This document shows, piece by piece, positions 7,122-14,305 of a stretch of DNA of 14,445 nt. The notes beneath the pieces are model-generated. The model saw only the letters and a list, made by a program, of their open reading frames with translations. It did not search any database and was not told the DNA's origin. Position 1 is the first letter of the stretch, and every line of letters starts with the position of its first letter. Location of the stretch: positions 1 to 14,445 of the forward strand of contig JALZVN010000072.1 of NCBI GenBank assembly GCA_023299965.1, read 5' to 3'. The DNA is from Saprospiraceae bacterium. Its GTDB lineage: Bacteria; Bacteroidota; Bacteroidia; Chitinophagales; Saprospiraceae. Both the position numbers and the translations under genes were made by a program.

Positions 7122-7174
7122 ATAAAACGAAGCAGGCGTGATTTTCTTTGAAAATCACGCCTGCTTCGTTTTAT
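7122..7174. terminator. Perfect 25-bp bidirectional terminator hairpin
   Basis: Arms at 7122-7146 and 7150-7174 are exact reverse complements over 25 bp with a TTT spacer. The core is GAAGCAGGCGTGATTTTC, and the outer ends are A-rich on the left and T-rich on the right. Each strand therefore gives a GC-cored stem followed by TTTTAT. It lies between convergent genes (stops at 7007 and 7210) and should end both transcripts. It is about twice as long as the other terminators here. Confidence 0.92.
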
Positions 7175-7209
7175 AATACTTCCCCCCTTTTCCAGAGGTA
7201 GGGCTCAAT

Positions 7210-7653
7210 CTACTTCTTTGCTTTCTCCTCTTTCACTTCTTCCGCCTCTTCTTTCTTAGGCGCTTCTGCGGTAAGTAGTCCTGTTTTGTCTAATTGATTG
7301 TACCACTTGATCACTTTCTTGATGTGACTTACGTGTACCTTGTCTCTATCGTAATTCGGTAGAATTTTTTCAAAGTAAGATTTCAGGTCAGCCGCTGGAC
7401 CATTTGGCGCAGGAATAGGGTTTTTAGCATTTTGATCCATCATAGATTGGAATATGATTTCCAACTTTTCAGAATCATCATCATCTGTAAAAATAGCGAT
7501 AGTCTCCATTGGCGAAAACTGGTGCTTTCTAGAAGAGCAAAATCTGGTCTTTCCTGATTCTAAGTCTTCGACTATAAGTCCATTGTCTCTATTCGCTACA
7601 ATCTTGTGGAGCCCCGGTAAACCAGAAACGGAAACTAGATTTTCTATATTCAT
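7210..7653 (-). CDS. DUF5606 family protein with a charged tail
   Basis: A 147-aa soluble protein of the DUF5606 family, found across Bacteroidota and without an assigned function. Family features are the opening L-V-S-V-S-G-L-P-G-L (residues 6-15), NGLIVEDLESGKTRF (24-38), the IAIFTDDDD strand (52-60) and the C-terminal helix DKVHVSHIKKVIKWYNQL (104-121). Residues 128-147 are an almost pure Lys/Glu/Ala tail that looks disordered and varies in length in such proteins. There is no signal peptide, so the protein is cytosolic. It has its own exact -7 element (7685-7692) and ends at the shared hairpin with the lipoprotein gene. It follows the E1 gene by 159 bp with no terminator between, so some read-through is possible. 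Confidence 0.88.
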   Translation of the reverse strand: MNIENLVSVSGLPGLHKIVANRDNGLIVEDLESGKTRFCSSRKHQFSPMETIAIFTDDDDSEKLEIIFQSMMDQNAKNPIPAPNGPAADLKSYFEKILPNYDRDKVHVSHIKKVIKWYNQLDKTGLLTAEAPKKEEAEEVKEEKAKK

Positions 7654-7684
7654 GATGTTATGCTTTTATATAGGTCTTGAGCGG

Positions 7685-7692
7685 CAAATATA
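7685..7692 (-). promoter_or_regulatory. -7 element of the DUF5606 gene promoter
   Basis: On the minus strand TATATTTG matches TAnnTTTG exactly, 31 bp before the start at 7653. A TTG lies 22 bp upstream, close to the usual spacing for the -33 element. This supports separate transcription from the E1 gene upstream. Confidence 0.55.
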
Positions 7693-7812
7693 GCCCCTTG
7701 GCATCAATAATGTACAAGGATTAGAGAATTAAATGGAATCAATGACCTATTCCGTCAGCAGCTAAACCATATCCACACACACTCTTTTGATAATCAACAC
7801 CTGATATAGGCA

Positions 7813-9807
7813 TCAATAGGCTGCTAATTCTTGCAGTTTTCTTCTAAACCTATCTTTTGGTAAGTAATTCTTCTCCAAGTCTGCATCAAAAGGCACTGGC
7901 GTATTCAAACTAGCACAACGCATCACAGGCGCATCCAAATGTTGAAAAAGGTGCTCATTGATGTACGCAGAAATATCTGCCCCGATACCTCCTTGCATAA
8001 TGTCTTCATGTAGTATCAGTACTTTTCCAGTACGCAGTACACTATCTTCGATAGATGGCCAATCTAGAGGATTAAGTGTTCTCAAGTCTAAGATTTCTAC
8101 ATCGAGATCAAGTTCTTCCACTATTTCCTTTGCCCAATGGACACCCATACCGTAGGTAATAACACTGACATCCGAACCGGATCTTACTACATTAGCTTTC
8201 CCAATGGCTACTGTATAGTAGGCATCAGGTATTTCTTCAGAGAGACTTCTGTACAAGGCTTTGTGCTCGAAGAACAATACTGGATTGGGATCTTCAAAAG
8301 CCGCTAGCAAGAGTCCTTTTGCGTCATATGGAGAAGATGGAAAAACCACTTTTAAACCCGGAGTATGTGTAAACCATGCTTCATTAGTTTGAGAATGGTA
8401 AGGACCAGCCGCTACACCTGCTCCTGCAGGCATACGGATTACCGTATTGGAAACTTGCCCCCATCTGTAGTGTGATTTCGCATGATTATTTACAATCTGA
8501 TTGAATCCACAAGTGACAAAATCTGCGAACTGCATTTCTACCATGGACTTCATCCCCTTGATACTTAGCCCTAGCGCAATCCCTAAGATCGCACTTTCAC
8601 ACAAGGGAGTATTTCTTACTCTTCCCTTTCCATACTTTTCTAAGAAGCCATCTGTGATCTTAAACACGCCGCCATAATCGGCGATATCTTGACCCATCAA
8701 TACAAGGTCTTCGTGAAAATCCATGGCTAATCTAAGACCATCTGAAATAGCATCCACAAAACGCTTTTCTGATGTAGCATTATTTTTAGCCGTTGTATCT
8801 ACTGATTTGTGATTGGCGTAGACATCCATTAGTTCGTAGTGGGTCTCCACATTTACTTTTGGTTGGCTATCCGCTATCTCCAAGGCATCATTTAATTCTT
8901 GCTTGATGTCTTTGGTTAGTTGCTCAATTTTATCTGTCGAGAGGAGCCCTAGTTCTAAAAGGTGTTTTTCAAAATTCTTGAGTGGATCTTTCTGACGCCA
9001 CTCTTCCATCAATTCTTTTGGGACATATTTTACGCCTGAAGCTTCTTCATGACCACGCATTCTGAATGTCTGACATTCCACTAAAATCGGTTCTGGATTT
9101 TCTCTTATTTCTTTTGCCAATTTGGAGATGGTATTGTACACCTCTAGTACATTGTTGCCATCGATTGTCATCGAACGCATCCCATACCCTATACCTCGAT
9201 CTGATAATTTTTCACATTTATATTGCTCAGAAACTGGGGTCGACAAACCATAGCCATTATTCTCAATCACAAATATCACTGGTAATTGCCACACGGCAGC
9301 GACGTTAAGTGCTTCATGAAATTCTCCTTGACTAGTCCCTCCTTCTCCAGTAAATACCAGAGAGCAATTCTTCTCTTCCTTTAACTTATGTGCTAGAGCC
9401 ACTCCACTAGATAAAGACATTTGTGGTCCTAGATGAGAGATCATCCCCACTATGTTGTAGTCCATTGCTCCAAAGTGAAACGAACGGTCTCTACCTTTTG
9501 TAAAGCCTAACATCTTTCCTTGCCACTGGCTAAACAATCGCTCTAAAGGAACTTTTCTAGTGGTAAAAACACCAAGGTTTCTATGCATTGGAAAAACAAC
9601 CTCTTCTGGCCTCATAGCTGCAGTGCAACCGACAGAAATAGCCTCCTGGCCAATTCCTGAAAACCATTTTGAAATTTTTCCTTGTCTCAGACGAATTAAC
9701 ATCTTCTCCTCCACCAAGCGGGGCTTTAGTAGATTCTTATATAAATCCATCAATTGAGCATCGCTCAATTGTGTTTTTTCGTATTGGATTGCTCTTGCTG
9801 TGTGCAT
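7813..9807 (-). CDS. Fused E1 alpha-beta subunit of a 2-oxoacid dehydrogenase, branched-chain type
   Basis: A thiamine-diphosphate enzyme that decarboxylates a 2-oxo acid and passes the acyl group to lipoyl-E2. Both E1 chains are in one 664-aa polypeptide. The alpha half (about 15-330) holds the ThDP motif from GEGG (154-157) to ENN (182-184), and FRMRGHEEASG (248-258). The beta half (about 347-664) holds the cofactor-activating glutamate in CESAILG (Glu404), AGPYHSQ (His471) and the C-terminal transketolase domain from about 530. GEG in place of GDG is also found in branched-chain E1 alpha, which points to 2-oxoisovalerate-type substrates and so to branched-chain amino acid breakdown or branched fatty-acid primers. 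Pyruvate or acetoin type enzymes remain possible. One-chain E1 is common in this phylum. No E2 or E3 gene is in the window. The gene follows the PAP2-like gene by 57 bp. Confidence 0.92.
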   Translation of the reverse strand: MHTARAIQYEKTQLSDAQLMDLYKNLLKPRLVEEKMLIRLRQGKISKWFSGIGQEAISVGCTAAMRPEEVVFPMHRNLGVFTTRKVPLERLFSQWQGKMLGFTKGRDRSFHFGAMDYNIVGMISHLGPQMSLSSGVALAHKLKEEKNCSLVFTGEGGTSQGEFHEALNVAAVWQLPVIFVIENNGYGLSTPVSEQYKCEKLSDRGIGYGMRSMTIDGNNVLEVYNTISKLAKEIRENPEPILVECQTFRMRGHEEASGVKYVPKELMEEWRQKDPLKNFEKHLLELGLLSTDKIEQLTKDIKQELNDALEIADSQPKVNVETHYELMDVYANHKSVDTTAKNNATSEKRFVDAISDGLRLAMDFHEDLVLMGQDIADYGGVFKITDGFLEKYGKGRVRNTPLCESAILGIALGLSIKGMKSMVEMQFADFVTCGFNQIVNNHAKSHYRWGQVSNTVIRMPAGAGVAAGPYHSQTNEAWFTHTPGLKVVFPSSPYDAKGLLLAAFEDPNPVLFFEHKALYRSLSEEIPDAYYTVAIGKANVVRSGSDVSVITYGMGVHWAKEIVEELDLDVEILDLRTLNPLDWPSIEDSVLRTGKVLILHEDIMQGGIGADISAYINEHLFQHLDAPVMRCASLNTPVPFDADLEKNYLPKDRFRRKLQELAAY

Positions 9808-9864
9808 TGAAAAGCTTATAAAGGTTGATATATAAAGATATGTACGTATTCTTGGACAAATGGT

Positions 9865-10536
9865 CTAATAATTTGTCAGAAAATTATTTGCAATGAACTG
9901 GGTCAAAAAGCCCACAAAATAGCCTAAATAGACCTGGAATGGAGCATGCGCTTTCAGAATCAGTCTTGAGGTACCCACCATTCCTACAAATAGAATAATC
10001 AGCATCAAAAGCGTTCGAGTAGACATACTTATGACCCCCACACTTCCGAGATTAATCAACAAATGATCAAAGTCTAAGTTCTGCATGCTGATAAGAACTA
10101 TTGCCAAAAATCCTGCAATAGCGACTGCATGTAGACTGATCTTAGTAAAAAGATTGACAATAAAAGATATCCACAACGCTATCGTAGCTCCTAAAATGAA
10201 TGAGGAAAGTAGCGCAGGACTGTGGTTTGGAGTCTTCACAAAAAAGACGGCAAGACCGATATAAAAAATACCGGTGACAATAAAAGGAATAATTCTATCC
10301 TTCCTATCTTCTAATTCTATAGATGGAATAAAGTCTAATTGACGCAGCATCAATAATGAAAAACTAGGCAAAAGAAAGGTAGATAGAAAAACTTGCAATA
10401 ATATGATTTCATTTCCCCACACATGATTTACACCAAACATGAAAGGATTGATAGCCAATAAGGTCACCAATACATAACTTGGTATCAGCAAGGGGTGAAA
10501 TAAAACAGAAACTGTATACGCTATTGCTTTAGTCAT
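9865..10536 (-). CDS. PAP2-like multi-pass membrane protein
   Basis: A 223-aa inner-membrane protein with about six hydrophobic segments. It resembles the PAP2 phosphatase fold but with altered motifs. EDRKDRIIPF (76-85) stands where the K-x6-R-P motif is expected, KISLHA (132-137, His136) stands for PSGH, and SRLILKAHAPFQ (190-201) keeps the S-R-x5-H of motif 3 with His197 but has Gln in place of the final Asp. This variant form recurs in Bacteroidota membrane proteins. Whether it still removes phosphate from lipids such as undecaprenyl or phosphatidyl phosphates is unknown. It starts 17 bp after the OmpA gene's stop and is almost surely co-transcribed with it, so a link with the envelope is likely. 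The short length and missing motif 2 make the enzymatic role doubtful. Confidence 0.7.
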   Translation of the reverse strand: MTKAIAYTVSVLFHPLLIPSYVLVTLLAINPFMFGVNHVWGNEIILLQVFLSTFLLPSFSLLMLRQLDFIPSIELEDRKDRIIPFIVTGIFYIGLAVFFVKTPNHSPALLSSFILGATIALWISFIVNLFTKISLHAVAIAGFLAIVLISMQNLDFDHLLINLGSVGVISMSTRTLLMLIILFVGMVGTSRLILKAHAPFQVYLGYFVGFLTQFIANNFLTNY

Positions 10537-10553
10537 TATACTTGTATTGGAAT

Positions 10554-12242
10554 CTAATTTCTTGATTGGAAAGTTTTCCGTTCTACTTTTAGCATTGAAG
10601 CCACCTCGTCGATATAGACTTCTACTCTTCTATTAGTAGCCCTTAGCTCAGTTGAAGAATTATCATTCACTGGGCGTTCTGACCCATACCCTACCGTGGT
10701 CAAACGGACAGGTTTGATTCTTTTCTTATATACCAAATAATCCTTTATCGCCTCCGCTCTTTGCTGAGACAAATCCATCAATTCGTCTTCTTTACCCTGA
10801 TTATCTGTATGTCCCTCGATGATGATATACATATTGCTATTCTTGTTTAAGAATTGAGCCAACTCATCTAAGGCACCAAATGATTCTTTCAAAATTGCGG
10901 GTTTCGATTGTTTGAAATAAATCGGTTTCAAGTTGATCTTTGTCCCTTTTTCCATGGGTTCTAGACTCAAATCTAGCGTATAGTCTTTGAGATAAACGTA
11001 GTCCTTTTTGAAGGAGATGGAGGATTTTTGACTGATGTGTCCATCTTTTACCGCCTTGATATCATAGGTACTCCCTTTTGACAATTCCATACTATAGAAG
11101 CCATCTCTAGACACTTGGACCTCTTCATAATGCTCAGAATTGGCGTAAGCTTTGAGAATTTTTACGTCTTCTATGAGGTCTTCATTTTTTGGATTCATAA
11201 CCTTCCCCTTTACCGTAACAGTTTCTTTAAGTGGTTTTTCGATTCGCACACGAAAGATATCACTAGTACCATCTCGTTTAGAGGAGAGATAAAGAAATCC
11301 CGAATTGATATCGAAAAAAGGTTGACTATCATCTGCTTCACTATTGATAGGAGCTTCCATTGGCTGAGGATCTGTCCAGTCCGTCCAAGAACTATTGACG
11401 CGCTTAGAATAGTAGATATCATTGCCTCCATATCCACCTGGTCGGTTAGAAGAAAAATACAATGTACTTTTATCGATCGTCAGAAATGGCGTGGTTTCTC
11501 TATGTTGAGAATTGATTTTGGGACCTAAACTAACAGGTTCACTCCAAGTGAAATCTCCGGTGCGCGAACTCACATACAAGTCGTTATTTCCGCTGCCATC
11601 GTTTTTCTGTAAGGTCATAATAATAACATTGCCATCTGTGCTCATCGTCAGGCCTACATCTGTGCCTTCGTTACTATAATTGGTAATGAACATGGGATAA
11701 GGAAATGACCATCCATTGTATTCCTTATATACCATAGAATACCCTTTACCCATTCCACCATCTGGACTAAATTGGTTGATGACTACCATCGCTTTATCAT
11801 CCGGAGTAATTGCGCAAACAGAATTTGGCAATGCATTATTTAATGGAAATCCTGGATGCGTGACTACGTCAAAATTTTCATGGTTGGCATAGGCAATCCA
11901 AACATCCTGATTAAACTCAGATTTTTCTGGATTCTTTACTTCATATCCTGCTATAGTAGAATATATACTGCGCAGCCTTTTAGTATAGGCTCTTTTAGAG
12001 AGGCTTTTGTGAAGATCGACTTTATCCTCTATGAGCGTTTTATCATAACCAGGATATCCACATCGAGTGAAAGTCAATACTTTGCCGTCATGATTTAGTA
12101 CAGGTGTTATCTCATCGTAGTTATTACTATTGATCTTATCTCCTAGCTTTTCGACAATCAAAACATCCTGAGCCTCTACCATATGGATAAAGACCCCAGA
12201 TAACAGCAATAAAAAAAGCAATCTACTCCCCCTCATCAACAA
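10554..12242 (-). CDS. Outer-membrane OmpA family protein with PD40 propeller repeats
   Basis: A 562-aa exported envelope protein. Residues 1-25 are a signal peptide ending V-E-A-Q. Residues 35-335 form a WD40-like PD40 beta-propeller, with repeat marks such as TPFLTIDKSTLYFSSNRPGG (251-270) followed by GNDIYYS, and FLYLSSKRDGTSDIF (316-330). Residues 340-428 are a carboxypeptidase-regulatory-like beta sandwich (VKGKVMNP). Residues 440-547 are an OmpA C-terminal domain with IEGHTDNQG (Asp480) and TNRRVEVYI (Arg539), the residues that hold diaminopimelate of peptidoglycan. The order matches PorE-like proteins of the type IX secretion/gliding apparatus, but the N-terminal TPR region and lipobox of PorE are absent. 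A structural or wall-anchoring role is therefore safer than a PorE call. A textbook promoter drives it and the PAP2-like gene follows closely. Confidence 0.9.
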   Translation of the reverse strand: MLMRGSRLLFLLLLSGVFIHMVEAQDVLIVEKLGDKINSNNYDEITPVLNHDGKVLTFTRCGYPGYDKTLIEDKVDLHKSLSKRAYTKRLRSIYSTIAGYEVKNPEKSEFNQDVWIAYANHENFDVVTHPGFPLNNALPNSVCAITPDDKAMVVINQFSPDGGMGKGYSMVYKEYNGWSFPYPMFITNYSNEGTDVGLTMSTDGNVIIMTLQKNDGSGNNDLYVSSRTGDFTWSEPVSLGPKINSQHRETTPFLTIDKSTLYFSSNRPGGYGGNDIYYSKRVNSSWTDWTDPQPMEAPINSEADDSQPFFDINSGFLYLSSKRDGTSDIFRVRIEKPLKETVTVKGKVMNPKNEDLIEDVKILKAYANSEHYEEVQVSRDGFYSMELSKGSTYDIKAVKDGHISQKSSISFKKDYVYLKDYTLDLSLEPMEKGTKINLKPIYFKQSKPAILKESFGALDELAQFLNKNSNMYIIIEGHTDNQGKEDELMDLSQQRAEAIKDYLVYKKRIKPVRLTTVGYGSERPVNDNSSTELRATNRRVEVYIDEVASMLKVERKTFQSRN

Positions 12243-12274
12243 TTAGTGTATTTCATTCCTTAACATAAATTACT

Positions 12275-12305
12275 CAAAAATACGAAACTTTGCTATAGTC
12301 ACAAA
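12275..12305 (-). promoter_or_regulatory. Consensus Bacteroidota promoter for the OmpA/PAP2/E1 unit
   Basis: On the minus strand TTTG (12305-12302) is followed by exactly 19 bp and then TATTTTTG (12282-12275), a full match to TTTG-N19-TAnnTTTG. The start codon is 32 bp beyond the -7 element, giving a leader of about 25 nt. A small inverted repeat GGTTA-AAGAGA-TAACC (12306-12321) abuts the upstream side and might be an operator. Confidence 0.8.
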
Positions 12306-12533
12306 GGTTAAAGAGATAACCAATATACGAGTTTAAGCTTATTTTAGTATGCTTTGAGACGATTGAATACATTATTTGGAAAGTAATAAATGTTAAAATT
12401 AATAAAACACGGTCACAAGCATATTACTTAAGCGTTTTGGCGTAGTATTTGAATTAAAAGAATATATAATCCCTTCAACAACAACCATATTTCAATATTT
12501 GAGATATGCAGAAGAACTATTAACTCAGTACAA

Positions 12534-12776
12534 ATGAATTTATCAGATTTCAACAAACTCAACGGACTTTTATCTAAGCTGGAAAGTGCAACAGACAGAG
12601 CAGCTAGAGAGGATGGTTGTTTTAGGAAGTATCACTCTAGCTCTATCAGCTCTATTAAAACTATGAGAGCAAGTCTTAAAACAATCGAGCACGGTTTGAG
12701 AACCGCCAATTATATTCCTTCAGAAGAACAAGAAGTATCAGTCATAGGATCTGCACGCAGATCTCAGGCTAGTTAA
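12534..12776 (+). CDS. Small protein of unknown function
   Basis: An 80-aa frame with its own space between a minus-strand gene start and a convergent gene. No family is recognised. It is predicted mostly helical up to about residue 60 (MNLSDFNKLNGLLSKLESAT and a second helix around SSIKTMRASLKTIEHGLRTA), then has a short polar tail. It is basic and serine-rich, has one Cys (Cys29), and lacks a signal peptide or membrane span, so it is probably cytosolic. A DNA- or protein-binding role would be a guess. Upstream, an in-frame-independent five-codon frame (ATG at 12506) ends just before it. No consensus promoter is seen, only AATATTTG near 12492-12499. The hairpin 40 bp downstream fits a transcript end and supports a real gene. 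Confidence 0.55.
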   Translation: MNLSDFNKLNGLLSKLESATDRAAREDGCFRKYHSSSISSIKTMRASLKTIEHGLRTANYIPSEEQEVSVIGSARRSQAS

Positions 12777-12815
12777 AAACGAAACATACCCCCTTTTAAA
12801 ATCAACCAACTTTAT

Positions 12816-12849
12816 CATAATGCTTTGCCCACCTTGGCAAAGCATTATG
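12816..12849. terminator. 14-bp hairpin shared by convergent genes
   Basis: CATAATGCTTTGCC (12816-12829) pairs perfectly with GGCAAAGCATTATG (12836-12849) around CACCTT. It lies between the convergent small gene and the ligase gene, and its right arm contains the ligase stop codon (12845-12847). Neither side has a strong T-run (TGTTTAAAGG on plus, ATAAAG on minus), so it may act as an RNA 3'-end stabiliser as much as a terminator. Confidence 0.65.
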
Positions 12850-14305
12850 TGTTTAAAGGCTTAAGGTCTTTCTCTTTCTGAGCAAGCAAGTCAAACTTCA
12901 CTAATAAGCCAGCACAAAAGAAATAAATCACACCAATTTTATCCGCTTCTACCATATCATTTATCACTAGCAATGAATATATAATAGAGAGGGAGAGTAT
13001 GGAGGCCATGACAATATTGCGAGAAGCTAGATCATGCTGTCGATGGTATATTTCTTCTCCTTTAGCAAAGAGTACAAAACTGAATAAGAGGAAGAAAAAT
13101 AAACCCGGTATCCCCTGCTCTACCAAAATCATCAAAAAGTAATTGTGTATTCCTGACCGCTCTTCATTGCCACTCACATAAGTCTGAAAACTGGTCAGCG
13201 TATAAGACTTATATTGGCTATAAAACGAAGAAGGACCATAGCCAAAGACTGGCTCCTCTCCTACCATATATAATCCTGCAATCCAACGATAGTAGCGCTC
13301 CGCAATTGATATATCCTGCCCCTTGAGGGTCGCCTCCAGCAAATTGTCAAAACGCTGATGCGTGATTGTTCTTTCAAAATTGGGGGTGTAGTTCATAAAA
13401 TTATTGCGATGTCCTAGCCAAAAAAACAAGCTAAACAAGGTAGCTATACCTAATATGAAAGCAGGTTTTGACAGTCTCCACTTTACAATATAGTACATCC
13501 CAAAAACAATAAATACGGATGCCATGGTCGCTCTGGTATACGATAAATAGATACCTACCATCATCACCACAAAGGAAAAAGATAGGAACCACCATTTGAA
13601 TGAGAAGGTAGGGTACCATCTCCGCATAAACCAGATGAATGGAAACATGATGGCAATCATAGACGCATACAATACGTGATTGCTATAGAATGGCCCCAAG
13701 ATATAATTGACTCCATCAAAGGAAAAACCAATGGCAGCGTGACGCACTAAGATCACACTGATCGTAAATAATAAGGGCAGCAATATACACCACATGATGG
13801 TCTTCACATCCTCAGTATTTCTAACCAACTTCATCGTCAAGAAGAAAGCTGGTAGTACAAACCAGATCTTAGCCAAGAGATACTTGACCGATACCAATAC
13901 ATCACTAGAGTACAATACGGCAATCACTATCCAAGCCATATGCATAAGCAAGGCTATAGTGATTGGGTGAGTTAGATATTTCTTGGATATATTTTTTCCT
14001 TGCTGTATGAGCAACAATATCACAATACCTGTGAGTAATATCTGTAGGGGTTCGGTAAAGAAATTGAGCGCTAATCCTCCAGGCAAATCCAAATCAATGG
14101 ATATAGGTATACTGATAAAAAGGAGGTAAAATAATTTTTTGTAATCTGCTATCGTAATCCAAGCGCCCACCACAAATAGTGGCAACACTATTAAAAAATA
14201 CAATTCTGTAGCAATCGCCGCAAAGACACTTACTAGTATAATACTCCCTAGTATCCAAAATACATCATTGGAGTCTAGCTTTTCTATGCGAGCATTACTC
14301 AGCAT
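12845..14305 (-). CDS. O-antigen ligase / Wzy-type polysaccharide membrane protein
   Basis: A multi-pass inner-membrane protein (about 11-12 hydrophobic segments) of the O-antigen ligase/polymerase (Wzy_C) family. Members join undecaprenyl-linked glycan to an acceptor or polymerise repeat units on the periplasmic side. Numbering from the start chosen here (486 aa), key marks are SYTRAT (Arg258), RYYRWIAGLYMVGEEPVFGY (337-356) in the large periplasmic loop, and GIHNYFLMILVEQGIPGLFF (385-404, His387), the family signature. The frame stays open to 14356 (503 aa), but that start would overlap the Wzz-like gene by 62 bp. The ATG at 14303-14305 overlaps it by 11 bp and suggests translational coupling. 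Ligase and polymerase cannot be told apart from sequence alone. It is the promoter-distal end of a polysaccharide operon entering from the right. Confidence 0.88.
   Translation of the reverse strand: MLSNARIEKLDSNDVFWILGSIILVSVFAAIATELYFLIVLPLFVVGAWITIADYKKLFYLLFISIPISIDLDLPGGLALNFFTEPLQILLTGIVILLLIQQGKNISKKYLTHPITIALLMHMAWIVIAVLYSSDVLVSVKYLLAKIWFVLPAFFLTMKLVRNTEDVKTIMWCILLPLLFTISVILVRHAAIGFSFDGVNYILGPFYSNHVLYASMIAIMFPFIWFMRRWYPTFSFKWWFLSFSFVVMMVGIYLSYTRATMASVFIVFGMYYIVKWRLSKPAFILGIATLFSLFFWLGHRNNFMNYTPNFERTITHQRFDNLLEATLKGQDISIAERYYRWIAGLYMVGEEPVFGYGPSSFYSQYKSYTLTSFQTYVSGNEERSGIHNYFLMILVEQGIPGLFFFLLFSFVLFAKGEEIYHRQHDLASRNIVMASILSLSIIYSLLVINDMVEADKIGVIYFFCAGLLVKFDLLAQKEKDLKPLNT

Noticed and set aside
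6201..7158. Three short minus-strand frames over and beyond the DUF4837 gene
   Set aside because: They overlap the lipoprotein or the long hairpin, have no promoter or conserved motif, and the real gene explains the coding signal.
8270..9352. GEG instead of GDG in the E1 cofactor motif as a sign of a dead enzyme
   Set aside because: Glu at this position is normal in branched-chain E1 alpha chains, and the rest of the motif and the beta-half Glu404 and His471 are intact.
11115..11528. 137-codon plus-strand frame opposite the OmpA gene
   Set aside because: Antisense to conserved PD40 and regulatory-domain coding sequence, with no family features. It is a shadow frame.
12243..12533. Possible RNA gene or sigma-54 promoter in the AT-rich gap (TTGGCG...TTTGA near 12435)
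   Set aside because: The GC dinucleotide needed at -12 is absent, and no stable structure was found beyond the small repeat next to the OmpA promoter.
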